From the IMG/VR virus record IMGVR_UViG_3300036846_000250, positions 1 through 57,794 of that record: a stretch of DNA of 57,794 nucleotides; one strand, given 5' to 3'. A program made the position numbers and the translations under genes. Under the pieces are notes generated by a model. The model saw only the letters and a program-made list of their open reading frames with translations. It ran no database searches and was not told the DNA's origin. This DNA is from a virus. Below, in pieces: positions 1-8,154 of the stretch. Every line of letters starts with the position of its first letter. The stretch's first letter is position 1.

Positions 1-127
1 ACGGCTTGGACGCGGCAGGGACTTCGGTCTGCGCAAGGCGAATTGCCATTGCAGGGACTTTGTCGACGCCGAAACCGTGTTCGCACACGGCGATGTAATA
101 AGGTTTCTCGGTGTAATAAGTGACGAG
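1..127. repeat. Direct terminal repeat, left copy
   Basis: Bases 1-127 are identical to 57668-57794. A single exact overlap of 127 bases at the contig ends is typical of a circularly closed or circularly permuted phage assembly rather than a biological terminal repeat, because it lies inside an open reading frame. Confidence 0.95.
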
Positions 128-220
128 CGGTTTTGCTTCACGCGCCTCTCTGCGAACACGCTGCAATTCGCGCTCGATCATTACACGCTCGACTGCATCT
201 GCTAATGGATAACGTTTCAT
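1..220 (-). CDS. Hypothetical protein, 3' part cut by the contig end
   Basis: Leftward gene starting at the ATG complementary to 218-220, behind a GGAGGAAAAA ribosome binding site. It runs off base 1 and continues at the far end of the window, where the same frame stops at 57525. Joined across the junction it encodes 120 residues. The N-terminal third is charged and helical; the remainder contains a Tyr-rich stretch and a single Cys-His pair. No family was recognised. Its end overlaps the next leftward gene by an ATGA, so it belongs to the same translationally coupled early unit. Confidence 0.8.
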   Translation of the reverse strand, partial: MKRYPLADAVERVMIERELQRVRREAREAKPLVTYYTEKPYYIAVCEHGFGVDKVPAMAIRLAQTEVPAASKP

Positions 221-401
221 TTTTTCCTCCGGTTGGTTGTGTATATGTTTGCGATGACCTGCGAGACGAGCCGCCTAATGTTTTCGCGGCGTGTTTATCC
301 GCCGCAGCGTATCTCAAACGAGCATACCACTCGCTCGCAGAGTCAAAGGCTCATAAGAGCGTCCAAGCGACTCGGGATCAAACCGAATCGCCTGACCGCC
401 A
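221..401. other. Early leader between leftward genes
   Basis: No convincing gene here. The minus strand carries the strong ribosome binding site of the junction-spanning gene and a short GC-rich stem (GCGGCG paired with CGCCGC near 284-304). A 20-codon reading frame overlaps the upstream stop by ATGA but lacks support. Confidence 0.5.
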
Positions 402-878
402 TCATGCGAAATATCCGGCGCAAATCGGTCCGATGGAACGGGCGACCGAATCGGCTGCTTTAAGGTGACGACCGCAAACGATGCAACGCGCATATTGCGT
501 CAGGAACGCCTGCGCCTCTTTCAGCGGCCACTTGTCGGCTTCGGTCAGATTGTAGATCGCGCCAGCGCGATACACAGTCTCGAAATCGACTTTTTCGCCG
601 TGCTCGGTCATGCGAGGCGGCGACGCGATTACTTCTTTCGCGTAGCAACGGGTTTTGTCCTTGTTAGGCTTGACCACGTAGATGCGTCCATCTTTGCGAT
701 ATACGCCGACGCCGACGGCTTTGCCGCCGTTGGCTGCGAACGTGTTCGCGGTTGTGGTTTGCTCCGGACACTCAACGTGTTCGACGCCTCCGCCGCGTTC
801 CCACTCGACTTGATCGCCGACGTTTATATTGCCACCGCATTTGCGGCAGCGTGCTGGATATTTTGAAGTGATTTTCAT
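402..878 (-). CDS. Zinc-ribbon protein with DUF6011-like C-terminus
   Basis: 158 residues from the ATG at 878, preceded by an AAAGGAAACC ribosome binding site. The N-terminus has a treble-clef-like CRKCGG...CPE cysteine set at about residues 8-36 that may bind zinc. The C-terminal 25 residues (CIVCGRHL...SIGPICAGYF) match the pattern of the DUF6011 domain found in many phage and plasmid proteins, a likely second zinc site. It lies downstream of the ArdC-like gene. Function unknown; a nucleic-acid-binding accessory role is inference. Confidence 0.75.
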   Translation of the reverse strand: MKITSKYPARCRKCGGNINVGDQVEWERGGGVEHVECPEQTTTANTFAANGGKAVGVGVYRKDGRIYVVKPNKDKTRCYAKEVIASPPRMTEHGEKVDFETVYRAGAIYNLTEADKWPLKEAQAFLTQYARCIVCGRHLKAADSVARSIGPICAGYFA

Positions 879-928
879 TCTGTAGGTTTCCTTTCGGTGT
901 GTATGTTTTTGAAGCGTGATTGCTTCCT

Positions 929-961
929 GCAACGCCGACCGGATGGAACAGTCGGCGTTGC
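929..961 (-). terminator. Intergenic stem-loop after the ArdC-like gene
   Basis: Perfect 11-bp inverted repeat GCAACGCCGAC / GTCGGCGTTGC with an 11-base loop just past the ArdC-like stop codon, with no U-tract. It may be a processing or Rho-assisted termination site. Similar unique GC-rich stems follow many leftward genes. Confidence 0.45.
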
Positions 962-967
962 GTGGAA

Positions 968-1864
968 TCACTCTGCTGCTTCGTCGTGGTTGACGTCGAG
1001 GACGTAGTCAGCGGCTCGGTGCGCTGCTGCGGCTGCGTGGACGACCATCTTGTGATCGTTCTTCAACGCTTTTAACCAGCCTTTGATGTAGGCGGCGCTG
1101 TGGTCGGCGGTGTTCTCGATGCCGGAAATCGCACACAGGAATGCTGCGGTCATTTCGGCAATGAGTTCTTCCTTCGCATACGGCTCGGAACCGAACTGCT
1201 TGGCATCTTCGGCGCATCCGGCGAAGCGGCCTTCGCGTGACGCGTGCCCTGTCGAGTGCGCCAGTTCGTGGAACAGCGTGGTGTAGAATCCGCTCGGACT
1301 GTCGAACGATTCTTTGACCGGCATTTTGACTCGGTCGAACATCGGCGAGTAACATGCTGCGCTGCCGTTGTAGATGATCTCAGGACGCTTCGGCATTCCG
1401 GCGACGATCTTCTCCGCTTCGGCGACCGGATTAAATTTCTTCGCCGATTTTTTCGGTTTCTCGACCTTCGGCAATTTGGCTTCGAGGCCGTCGCACTGCT
1501 CGACGTTGAACACACGATAGTAGCGAAGCAGGAACACGCGTTTCGTTTCGCCTGTTTTCTTGTCTTCGATCTCGTCGCGTTTCCAGAATACTGCCAGCGT
1601 GGACTGCTCGCCTGCGCGAACTTGTCCGCCGAGCTTGGCACACTGGTTGTAGGTCAGCCAATATGGCGACGCGTAACCTGCTGCGGCGAGCATCCAAACG
1701 TTGATGCCGCGATACGGCCGCTTGCTGACCAGATTTACTGGCATCTGAGGGCGACCGCTGTTATCGACTGTCCACGGCTTGCGCCACGGAATTGTGCCGC
1801 CTTGCAACAGGGCGATGATTTTGTCGGTGACGATCTGATATACGTCTGTGAACTGTTTTTTCAT
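968..1864 (-). CDS. ArdC-like antirestriction / zincin-like metalloprotein
   Basis: 298 residues from the ATG at 1864; a longer frame reaches 1915, and neither start has a clear Shine-Dalgarno. The N-terminal half (about 1-125) matches the ArdC ssDNA-binding domain, with the characteristic IPWRKPW, YRGINVW and YWLTYNQ segments. The C-terminal half is a zincin-like domain with HELAHSTGH at about 199-207, a classic HExxH zinc site. In this family (plasmid ArdC) the protein protects incoming DNA from restriction. It would complement the base-modification locus at 31.8-38.3 kb. Placed late in the leftward early region. Confidence 0.88.
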   Translation of the reverse strand: MKKQFTDVYQIVTDKIIALLQGGTIPWRKPWTVDNSGRPQMPVNLVSKRPYRGINVWMLAAAGYASPYWLTYNQCAKLGGQVRAGEQSTLAVFWKRDEIEDKKTGETKRVFLLRYYRVFNVEQCDGLEAKLPKVEKPKKSAKKFNPVAEAEKIVAGMPKRPEIIYNGSAACYSPMFDRVKMPVKESFDSPSGFYTTLFHELAHSTGHASREGRFAGCAEDAKQFGSEPYAKEELIAEMTAAFLCAISGIENTADHSAAYIKGWLKALKNDHKMVVHAAAAAHRAADYVLDVNHDEAAE

Positions 1865-2463
1865 TTTGTGTGTGTATGTTTGCGACGCAATTTGCAGCGT
1901 CGTTTGCACGGCCATTCGGCGGTGCGTGGTTTGTTTTGGTCTGTCTCATCAGCGTGCGATGACCAGTGCGCACGAACGACGGAAAAACTTAATTTCCCTC
2001 CGTCGTTTCGACTTCATTTCGACGATCCACATGTTGGCTGGCGCGTTTCTTTTTCTGGTGGCCACACGCAAGGGCAGAGCCGTGATAACCCACGGCGGCA
2101 CAGCTGTTACAGTGATCGAGTCAGCGATGGTGATCTTTTTCGGTTGGCCACCGCTGCAAGTGCATTCTCAAACGTTCGGTTATTTCTTCAATCAGGCGCG
2201 TGGAATAAATCTCACTCTGCTGACTGCGAATCTTTAGGCGGGTCGGACGCCAATGGTATCAAAGAACTGACACGAGAATCACGCCGGATAAGACAAAAAC
2301 AACAGGAAAAACAAAAAAAACAGAAAAAGATTTGGCGGTGCCTGTTTTCCCCTGCGTGCGCCCCTCCGATGGAAGCTTATCTGCGTTTGGTGATAAGCTT
2401 TCCCGCTTTACGGCCGGAAAATATTTCTTGCGCTTTAATTGCCACCGTGCTTACCGTGGGCGC
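1865..2463. other. 599-bp divergent intergenic region
   Basis: Lies between the leftward ArdC-like gene and the rightward packaging genes. No credible gene was found on either strand. It holds an A-rich tract (2295-2330), an AACAGG/CCTGTT inverted repeat near 2302-2345, and a copy of the 28-bp stem-loop at 2373. The A-rich tract and following C-rich segment resemble 6060-6120 and 38740-38830. This is the natural place for divergent promoters, but none was convincing. Confidence 0.5.
2373..2400 (+). repeat. 28-bp stem-loop repeat, copy 1
   Basis: Arms AAGCTTATC and GATAAGCTT, loop TGCGTTTGGT. Lies 63 bases before the ATG at 2464. Confidence 0.9.
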
Positions 2464-2766
2464 ATGGCTACTAAAAAACAAACCGAACTGCATATCGAGG
2501 GCAAAGGCGTTTCGCCTGCGAACATTCCAGAGATCGACAAGCTTGCTGACGATTACATCAAAGAACGCGACAAACGCATGAAACAAACTCCGCGCGAAGT
2601 CGCCGCCAAAGGCAAATTGATCGACGCGCTGCATGAGCACGCCGACCAACTGAAAAATCCTGACGGCGACATTCTGTATCGCATGGACAGTTTGCTGATC
2701 ACGTTGACCGCTGGAAAAGAAAAACTGCAAGTGCGCGACGTGAGCGAACAAGACGAGGCGCAATGA
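2464..2766 (+). CDS. Small hypothetical protein, charged and helical
   Basis: 100 residues, rich in Lys, Asp and Glu, probably mostly alpha-helical. It resembles small phage proteins found upstream of packaging genes, but no family was identified. The start at 2464 has only a weak upstream purine run. Its stop overlaps the next start by ATGA (2763-2766), so the two are translationally coupled. Confidence 0.75.
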   Translation: MATKKQTELHIEGKGVSPANIPEIDKLADDYIKERDKRMKQTPREVAAKGKLIDALHEHADQLKNPDGDILYRMDSLLITLTAGKEKLQVRDVSEQDEAQ

Positions 2767-3263
2767 TCGCGCACAGCCAGCGTAGCGTGAGAGAGGCACG
2801 CGGACTCGTTACGCTGACCGATGACGAAGCGCGACGCGCTGTCGAAGCTGGTCGCAAACGACATGCTGCCTCGCGCGTGCAACGCCTGCACAATGCACGC
2901 GAGGATTTGCCTACAGGCGAATGGATGCTGCACGATATCATGGGCGCACTGGGAGAATTCGCTGCATGCAAAGCGCTCGGTCGGACATGGGAGGCTCGCA
3001 TCAATAACTTCCACAACGCCGATTTCGGAGAACGCGCCCAAGTGCGCACATCCACATATCGCAATGCCTGTCTCATCGTTAGGCCAAAAGACAATGATGA
3101 TCATTACTTCATCCTCGTTGTCGGTGATGCGCCTCCGAATAAAACGTTCACAGTCATCGGCTACATCAAAGGTGCAGACGCCAAACGCCAACGGTGGCGT
3201 CGCAATCCGCGAGGCATTGCTCCTGCGTATTTCGTTCCTCAATCGGATCTGTTGCCTCTGTGA
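2763..3263 (+). CDS. Putative nuclease-fold (PD-(D/E)XK-like) protein
   Basis: 166 residues. The centre reads GALGEFAACKALG, then after a gap DFGERAQVRTS and a run of beta-strand-like hydrophobics ending VIGYIKGAD. The order Glu, then Asp, then Gln-Val-Arg is what is seen in diverged PD-(D/E)XK nucleases, where the last motif is usually E/Q-x-K/R. This fold assignment is inference from pattern only. Coupled to the preceding small gene and immediately upstream of the terminase genes. Contains a GTTAGGCC motif at 3078. Confidence 0.6.
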   Translation: MIAHSQRSVREARGLVTLTDDEARRAVEAGRKRHAASRVQRLHNAREDLPTGEWMLHDIMGALGEFAACKALGRTWEARINNFHNADFGERAQVRTSTYRNACLIVRPKDNDDHYFILVVGDAPPNKTFTVIGYIKGADAKRQRWRRNPRGIAPAYFVPQSDLLPL

Positions 3264-3475
3264 TTGCTTCGCACATCAAGAGAAATTTTTTCGCGTGGGG
3301 CCTGAATAGGTTCTGTTGCAAAAAAAAGTCGACTGAGGACGCGGAGAGGCACCAAATATTTTTAGATACTGCACAGGGCATTTTGCATGTCACCGCACTT
3401 GGCCACCTAGCGTGGGAAGTGGTGTGAAAGTGACGTGATTCCCCTCCGGAAACCGGATGAAAGGCGGACAAAAAA
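3264..3475 (+). other. Intergenic region before the terminase genes
   Basis: 212 bases without a gene. Contains a run of eight A at about 3320, an AT-rich patch near 3357-3370 and the terminase small-subunit ribosome binding site (AAAGGCGG at about 3460). A late promoter is plausible but no consensus could be read. Confidence 0.4.
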
Positions 3476-4042
3476 ATGGCGGCACAAACTATTGAAACGG
3501 CGATGCTGGCGAAACTGCTGGACATAACGCCGAGGCACGTTATCCGGCTGACGAACGACGGCGTGCTTAGTCGGGCGATCGACGACGACGGAAACGAATT
3601 GCGCGGTCGTTATTCGCTGCTGGCGGTGCGCGACTACTGTCGATACCTCCGGTCACAGATGCGCGTCGGCGATACTGGGCAGGCGCAATGGGAAGCTTCA
3701 CGAAACAAACGAATGGCTGCCGAGGCTGAGATGAGCGACCTGCGCGTGAAGCAATACAAAGGCCAGCTGCACAACGCACACGACGTGGAGTTCGCAATCA
3801 CGAACATGATGACATATTTCAAGCAGCGTGCGCTGGCATTTCCCTCGAGAGTGGCGCGGCTGTGCGTAGGCAAAAATTTCCGGCAGATTTTGGAGATACT
3901 TTCAGACGAGATCGAACTGCTTTTGCGAGAACTTTCGGGTTATGACGCTTCGCAATTCACCGAGCAGGATGAGAAATATTTGGAGAACGAGAACGCGGAA
4001 CTGAATGGAAGCGACGGCGACAACGGCGAGTCTTCGGCGTGA
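3476..4042 (+). CDS. Terminase small subunit (Nu1-like)
   Basis: 188 residues. The N-terminus (KLLDITPRHVIRLTNDGVL) is a winged-helix DNA-binding module like that of lambda Nu1, which binds the packaging site. The middle is a long charged helix (EASRNKRMAAEAEMSDLRVKQ), and the C-terminal part would contact the large subunit. It precedes and overlaps the large-subunit gene by 38 bases, the usual order. Start chosen at 3476 behind AAAGGCGGACAAAAAA. Confidence 0.88.
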   Translation: MAAQTIETAMLAKLLDITPRHVIRLTNDGVLSRAIDDDGNELRGRYSLLAVRDYCRYLRSQMRVGDTGQAQWEASRNKRMAAEAEMSDLRVKQYKGQLHNAHDVEFAITNMMTYFKQRALAFPSRVARLCVGKNFRQILEILSDEIELLLRELSGYDASQFTEQDEKYLENENAELNGSDGDNGESSA

Positions 4043-5948
4043 CGAGTATCTAGCGACCAAAAAGTTCTGCTGGTCGTTCGTTTCCGTCGTTAGGCCACCG
4101 TCGAAAATCACGCTTTCCGAGTGGGCGGACAAGTATCGCGTGCTCTCGTCTGAGAGTTCGGCCGAACCTGGTGCGTGGGTCACAGCGAAAGCGCCCTACG
4201 AAAAAGAGATCATGGACGCGATCAGTGATCCGTTCGTGCAGCGCGTGGCGATACAAAAAGCTGCGCAGCTCGGAATCACTGACGCGGCGATCTTGAATCC
4301 GGTCGGCTACTTCATGGACGCCGATCCGTGTCCGATCTTGGTCGTGCAGCCGACAATCGAAATGGCTGAGACGTTCTCGACCGACAGGCTTGCGCCGATG
4401 CTGCGCGACAGCAAGCGGCTGCGGCACAAAGTATCGGACGCGCGTTCACGCGACAGTTCAAACACGCTGCGCCGGAAAGCGTTCAAGGGCGGATTCGTGG
4501 CGCTCGGCGGCGCGAACAGCGCGGCGTCACTCTCTGGCCGACCGGTGCGAGCGGTGCTACTGGACGACGTCGACCGATATCCGGCGAGTGCCGGAACGGA
4601 GGGCAATCCGCTGCAACTGGCAATCGCTCGCACGACCGCATTTTGGAATCGCAAAATTGTGATCGTGTCGTCACCCGGCATCCGAGGCATATCGCACATC
4701 GAGCGTGAAATGGAGGACTCGACGCAGGAACACTGGTATCTGCCCTGTCCGGAGTGCGAGTGCATGCAAATTCTCGACTGGGACAGGATTCGATTTGCCG
4801 ATATGACGCATCGTTGCCTCGAGTGCGAAAAGTATTTCGAGAAATTTCTCTGGCTGGCTGGCGAGGGCGAGTGGCGAGCGCACAAGCCGTTCAACGAGCG
4901 CGGCGAAAAGATTTTGAAACGCGGCTTCTACCTGAGCGGCCTCTACAATCCTTGGATCGAATGGGAAATTCTTGTCGACGAGTTCATCAAGGCGGTCCGC
5001 GCCAACGAGGAGGGCGACATCGAGCCGTTGAAAGCGTTTCGCAATACGCGGCTCGGACTGCTGCACGACGAGAGCGGGACAAAAGTCGAGATCGATCTTT
5101 ACGCCGAGCGGCGCGAGGACTACGACGCGGAAATTCCCGACGGTGTTCTGGCGTTGACTGCTGGCGTGGACGTGGGCGAATACGCGTTGAACTACGAGGT
5201 CGTCGGCTGGGGCATAGGGCGTGAATCGTGGGGCATCGAATACGGTTTGATCGACGGCGATCCGCGCGAGGCCGACGTGTGGGACATACTTGACGAAGTG
5301 CTTTATCGCCAGACGTGGACGACGAGCGACGACAAAAAAATGCGCTGCCGGAAAATCGCTGTCGACAGTGGTTACGCTGCGGACTTCGTCTACACCTACA
5401 CCAAGATGCGTCAGCCGCGTTGCATTGCGATTAAAGGCATGGGCGGACTGGGCCGACCGTTCATCATCGGTGCTGGCTCATACACCAAAGGCAATCGCGC
5501 TCGGTTGCAGCCGATAGGCGTCGACAACGGCAAAGAGGAAATTGTCAATCGCCTGCTGGTGTCCAAGGTGGGGGCTGGTTACTGTCACTTTCCACGACTG
5601 AAAAATGGCGAAGCGACGCGCGGCTACGACGAGGAATATTTCAAAGGGCTGACGGCGGAGCGCCGGATCGTGAAAGCGAAACTCGGTTTCCGGACATACA
5701 TCTGGACGAAACGATTGTCGCAGCGGAACGAGCCATTCGACTGCCGGAACTACGCGCTAGCTGCGCTGGCGATGCCGTCGAGCGGCATTCATCTTGACAC
5801 GATGAGACGCGACATTTTCAGCGTGGCGGAAACAAAGAACGAGTCGACGGTGTTCGGCGCACAGGCGCGATCAATGACAGCGCCGCCTCCGCCGTCGCAG
5901 GGCGAGTCGCGCGGCGGTTTTGGTGCGCAGAATCGGCCACTGACGTGA
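4005..5948 (+). CDS. Terminase large subunit (GpA family)
   Basis: 647 residues, the usual length for lambda gpA-type terminases. The ATPase has the deviant Walker A seen in this family (KAAQLGIT at about 85-92, compare lambda KSARVGYS), a Walker B region VLLDDVDRYP, and the GGANSAASLSGRPVR segment. A zinc-binding-like pair (CPECEC and CLEC) lies near 250-275. The C-terminal nuclease region contains the GVDVG and VDSGY motifs. It translocates DNA into the prohead and cuts concatemers. The start overlaps the small subunit; a GTTAGGCC motif lies at 4089. Confidence 0.96.
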   Translation: MEATATTASLRRDEYLATKKFCWSFVSVVRPPSKITLSEWADKYRVLSSESSAEPGAWVTAKAPYEKEIMDAISDPFVQRVAIQKAAQLGITDAAILNPVGYFMDADPCPILVVQPTIEMAETFSTDRLAPMLRDSKRLRHKVSDARSRDSSNTLRRKAFKGGFVALGGANSAASLSGRPVRAVLLDDVDRYPASAGTEGNPLQLAIARTTAFWNRKIVIVSSPGIRGISHIEREMEDSTQEHWYLPCPECECMQILDWDRIRFADMTHRCLECEKYFEKFLWLAGEGEWRAHKPFNERGEKILKRGFYLSGLYNPWIEWEILVDEFIKAVRANEEGDIEPLKAFRNTRLGLLHDESGTKVEIDLYAERREDYDAEIPDGVLALTAGVDVGEYALNYEVVGWGIGRESWGIEYGLIDGDPREADVWDILDEVLYRQTWTTSDDKKMRCRKIAVDSGYAADFVYTYTKMRQPRCIAIKGMGGLGRPFIIGAGSYTKGNRARLQPIGVDNGKEEIVNRLLVSKVGAGYCHFPRLKNGEATRGYDEEYFKGLTAERRIVKAKLGFRTYIWTKRLSQRNEPFDCRNYALAALAMPSSGIHLDTMRRDIFSVAETKNESTVFGAQARSMTAPPPPSQGESRGGFGAQNRPLT

Positions 5949-5952
5949 AAGG

Positions 5953-5975
5953 TATCTGCATTTGGTGATAAGCTT
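5953..5975 (+). repeat. Stem-loop repeat, copy 2 (truncated left arm)
   Basis: Only TATC of the left arm remains, followed by loop TGCATTTGGT and the full right arm GATAAGCTT. It begins 4 bases after the terminase stop codon. Confidence 0.85.
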
Positions 5976-6139
5976 TCCTGCTGCGTGTGCCCCACCATAG
6001 AGTTATTTCCCAACGGGCGTAACAACAACTTTTTTTCTGCTGCGAGACCCCCAGCAGGGCCAAAAAGAAAAACGACAGAAAAGACAAAAAAGACAGAAAA
6101 GGCCATTGTCTTTGTTTTTTTCCACCTGATCTTAGTGGC
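5976..6139 (+). other. A-rich boundary region with possible attenuator
   Basis: Contains the GC-rich hairpin CTGCTG...CAGCAG at about 6036-6056, an A-rich tract with repeated GACAGAAAAG words, and an AAAGACA/TGTCTTT inverted repeat followed by a T-run near 6112-6121, which could act as a terminator. The same ingredients recur at about 2295-2360 and 38716-38836. Confidence 0.5.
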
Positions 6140-6562
6140 ATGATTACGACAGGAAACCGAGCGGAAAACTGGAACGGCATGAACTGGATTCGCCAAGAAA
6201 AAAGACTGGCGATCTATATGCGCGACGGTCTGGCTTGCGCCTATTGCGGCGACGCGGTCGAGAACGGTGCGACGCTGGCGCTGGATCATGTCAAGCCGGT
6301 TGCCAAAGGCGGCTGCAACGACGCGACAAATCTGGTGACTGCTTGCGAGCGTTGCAACGCCAGCAAAGGCAAACGCAGTCTGAAAGCGTTCGCCGCTGCG
6401 GTTGCCGAGTATCTCGATCACGGTGTGACAGCCGAATCAATTTTGGTTCACGTTCGCAAACAGCTTCGCGTGAAGCTGGACACGAGCGCGGCCAAGGCGA
6501 TGATCGCCAAACGCGGCAGCGCGGCCAAGGTGCTCGCAGCCGCACGCAGTCAACAACACTAA
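6140..6562 (+). CDS. HNH endonuclease
   Basis: 140 residues; a second possible start at 6179 would remove 13 residues and fits the usual N-terminus of the family. The HNH fold is complete: CAYCG, then LDHVKPVAKGG, NLVTACERCNASKG and the two CxxC zinc knuckles. Such enzymes sit beside phage terminase genes and can assist packaging cleavage; they can also be selfish elements. The C-terminal helical extension (about 80-140) is Ala and Arg rich. Confidence 0.92.
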   Translation: MITTGNRAENWNGMNWIRQEKRLAIYMRDGLACAYCGDAVENGATLALDHVKPVAKGGCNDATNLVTACERCNASKGKRSLKAFAAAVAEYLDHGVTAESILVHVRKQLRVKLDTSAAKAMIAKRGSAAKVLAAARSQQH

Positions 6563-6581
6563 CCAAGGACACATACACACA

Positions 6582-7178
6582 ATGAAATGCCCATCATGCA
6601 ATAAGTTCTGCGGTCTTGAAATGCAGGATCCGGAAGTCAATTCGGTCGACTTCGACGCGAGCGACCTCGACAACATCACGCTGACGACCGACGTTCGCAT
6701 CGTTCGCAACAGCGAGTGCTGCGGCGACGAGTGCAAGGAATACACGTTCAACACGGACGGCGAAGTCAGCGACGAGATCGTGGACAAAATGCGCGAGCTT
6801 CGCGCGGCTGACGCCGACGTGGAGTTCGAGGCGAACGAGGGCGGCTGCGACTCGATCGAGGAGGGCGGCGGACGCTACGCGAAGTCCTACTACGGCTACA
6901 GCTTGGAGGTCGAGATCGGCTACAACAAGCCAACGGCTGGCCGCACGACCGAGCAACAGGCGGAGTTCGCCAAGCTGATCGCTGCGCTGGAGCGAATCAT
7001 GGCGGCGAACAACGAGCGTCGGGACTTCTCGGCGAACGCGCCACGCGCAATCGAGCCGGACGCTGATCGCGTTCGCCGCATCGTTTTGTCCAACATTGGC
7101 CGACCGGAGTTCGTATCGCTCGGCACGGTGACGGTCGACGACAAGGTCGCTGCCAGCGGAATGGACGAGCTGAACTAA
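6582..7178 (+). CDS. Acidic hypothetical protein with N-terminal zinc knuckle
   Basis: 198 residues, strongly acidic. It opens with CPSCNKFCG, a likely zinc site, and has further cysteines around CCGDEC at about 47-52. The middle is rich in Asp/Glu and Gly. No catalytic motif was recognised. The ATG follows the leader CAAGGACACATACACACA, similar to the leader words of several leftward genes. It ends this transcription unit; a strong terminator follows. Confidence 0.72.
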   Translation: MKCPSCNKFCGLEMQDPEVNSVDFDASDLDNITLTTDVRIVRNSECCGDECKEYTFNTDGEVSDEIVDKMRELRAADADVEFEANEGGCDSIEEGGGRYAKSYYGYSLEVEIGYNKPTAGRTTEQQAEFAKLIAALERIMAANNERRDFSANAPRAIEPDADRVRRIVLSNIGRPEFVSLGTVTVDDKVAASGMDELN

Positions 7179-7202
7179 GCGTGCTACACTGGCTCCTCGT
7201 AA

Positions 7203-7243
7203 TCATCGCCGCCGTCGGGAGTAATCTCGGCGGCGGTTTTTTT
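7203..7243 (+). terminator. Rho-independent terminator
   Basis: GC-rich stem (CGCCGCCG paired with CGGCGGCG) with a short loop, followed by eight T. It lies just after the stop codon at 7178 and closes the rightward packaging unit. Confidence 0.85.
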
Positions 7244-7259
7244 TGGTTGCCTGCACGGT

Positions 7260-7400
7260 CTACAGACCAGCAGGCGAATCGCGCAAACGCGCGAGGATTG
7301 CCGTAAACACGTTTTGATTTCTCGGGAGTATGAGGAGTCCAGCGGTGCAATAAAAACGCGATATACGCGAACGTGGCGCGTTTTTGAGCGGGTCTGGTGG
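7260..7400 (+). repeat. Long inverted-repeat element, copy A
   Basis: Variant member of a six-copy family. Left part GCGCGAGGATTGCCGTAAAC then CGTTTT at 7290-7315; right arm AAAACGCGATATAC at about 7353-7366. The centre differs most from the other copies. It lies in a convergent gap between a plus-strand terminator and a minus-strand gene end. Confidence 0.65.
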
Positions 7401-7465
7401 CTGGTCGTGGGCGATTTCGCGGTTCTGGCGGTTTTCAGCGCCTTCGCATTTTGCGCCACGCATCG

Positions 7466-7493
7466 GAGCTTATCTGCATTTGGTGATAAGCTT
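7466..7493 (+). repeat. Stem-loop repeat, copy 3
   Basis: Arms AGCTTATC / GATAAGCT, loop TGCATTTGGT. The TTA at 7492-7494, overlapping its right end, supplies the TAA stop codon of the leftward gene 7492-7701. Confidence 0.9.
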
Positions 7494-7701
7494 ACCTCAC
7501 GACGCCGAACGGGCTGATCTTCTGGCCGGTTTCGCGGCTCGCCCACTGGCATAAAACGTTCGCGGCGATGCGGGTTCGGTAGCCTTTGCCTTCGTGTTCT
7601 CGACGGATCAACAACGCCATGACGCGCTGCGGAATAACGGTCTCAATACGGCAGTCGCCGACCTTCGGTCGCCCTCGTCCGCGTTTGGTTTGCTTCTGCA
7701 T
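7492..7701 (-). CDS. Small AT-hook-like DNA-binding protein
   Basis: 69 residues. The N-terminus has the AT-hook core RGRGRPKVG. The rest (VIPQRVMALLIRREHEGKGYRTRIAANVLCQW) resembles a ribbon-helix-helix or short helical DNA-binding module. It is an isolated leftward gene inside the rightward late region, just before the head operon and divergent from it, so a regulatory role is plausible but unproven. Its stop codon is provided by stem-loop copy 3. Confidence 0.65.
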   Translation of the reverse strand: MQKQTKRGRGRPKVGDCRIETVIPQRVMALLIRREHEGKGYRTRIAANVLCQWASRETGQKISPFGVVR

Positions 7702-7731
7702 TTACCACGCAAATAGCAGGGATTGAATTTC

Positions 7732-7758
7732 TTGGCAATTAAATTTTTTAATTATACT
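7732..7758 (+). promoter_or_regulatory. Candidate promoter for the head operon
   Basis: TTGGCA at 7732-7737 and TATACT at 7753-7758, inside a strikingly AT-rich stretch, about 45 bases before the first head gene. The 15-base spacer is shorter than the usual 17. Assignment rests on consensus resemblance only. Confidence 0.5.
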
Positions 7759-7800
7759 CGTTTTTTCCCTCCGGAGACTCTGCTATTGTCGCCGTTCGGA

Positions 7801-8154
7801 ATGCCCGAACAGACTGTCACCGCTCCTGCGCCGACCGAGATTCAAGTCGTTAGGCCAGCGGTCACTGACACGCCGCCTCCCTCGAATACGTCGCCGCCGC
7901 CTCCGTTCGCGTCGTGGTGCGACTGGGCGCGGAACGGATATTTCAACGCGCTGGCTGCGCTTAATGCTGTCGGCACTGGCGTCAAAGCGTATCACATTGG
8001 CTCGCGCGGCGTGGAATATCTGACGGCGACCAACGTGTGGGCGATCGTGGACCAGTGGCGCAAGCTCTACGAATACTACTGCGGCGCGGACGCGCTTCCG
8101 CCGTCGATTACCGGACGCGACACAGCAATGCGTGTCGTGCCGCGTGACGTATGA
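7801..8154 (+). CDS. gpW-like head-tail joining (neck) protein, putative
   Basis: 117 residues from the ATG at 7801; an in-frame TTG at 7723 would add 26 residues. The N-terminus is Pro/Thr rich. The C-terminal part (ALNAVGTGVKAYHIGSRGV...WRKLYEYY) resembles lambda gpW-type proteins, which lie between terminase and portal genes. The stop overlaps the portal start by ATGA. The assignment leans on position and a weak pattern. Confidence 0.6.
   Translation: MPEQTVTAPAPTEIQVVRPAVTDTPPPSNTSPPPPFASWCDWARNGYFNALAALNAVGTGVKAYHIGSRGVEYLTATNVWAIVDQWRKLYEYYCGADALPPSITGRDTAMRVVPRDV

Noticed and set aside
1-127. 127-bp terminal repeat as a biological packaging repeat
   Set aside because: It is exact, lies inside a gene, and has the length of a typical assembly overlap.
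1848-2237. 129-codon plus-strand frame with hydrophobic start
   Set aside because: No ribosome binding site, overlaps the ArdC-like 5' end, and no family pattern; region treated as non-coding.
1974-2290. Possible tRNA in the divergent gap
   Set aside because: No cloverleaf or TTCGA-type loop could be drawn on either strand.
1244-2581. Long plus-strand open frame over the ArdC-like gene
   Set aside because: It is the shadow of the minus-strand ArdC-like gene, with no recognisable motifs and no ribosome binding site.
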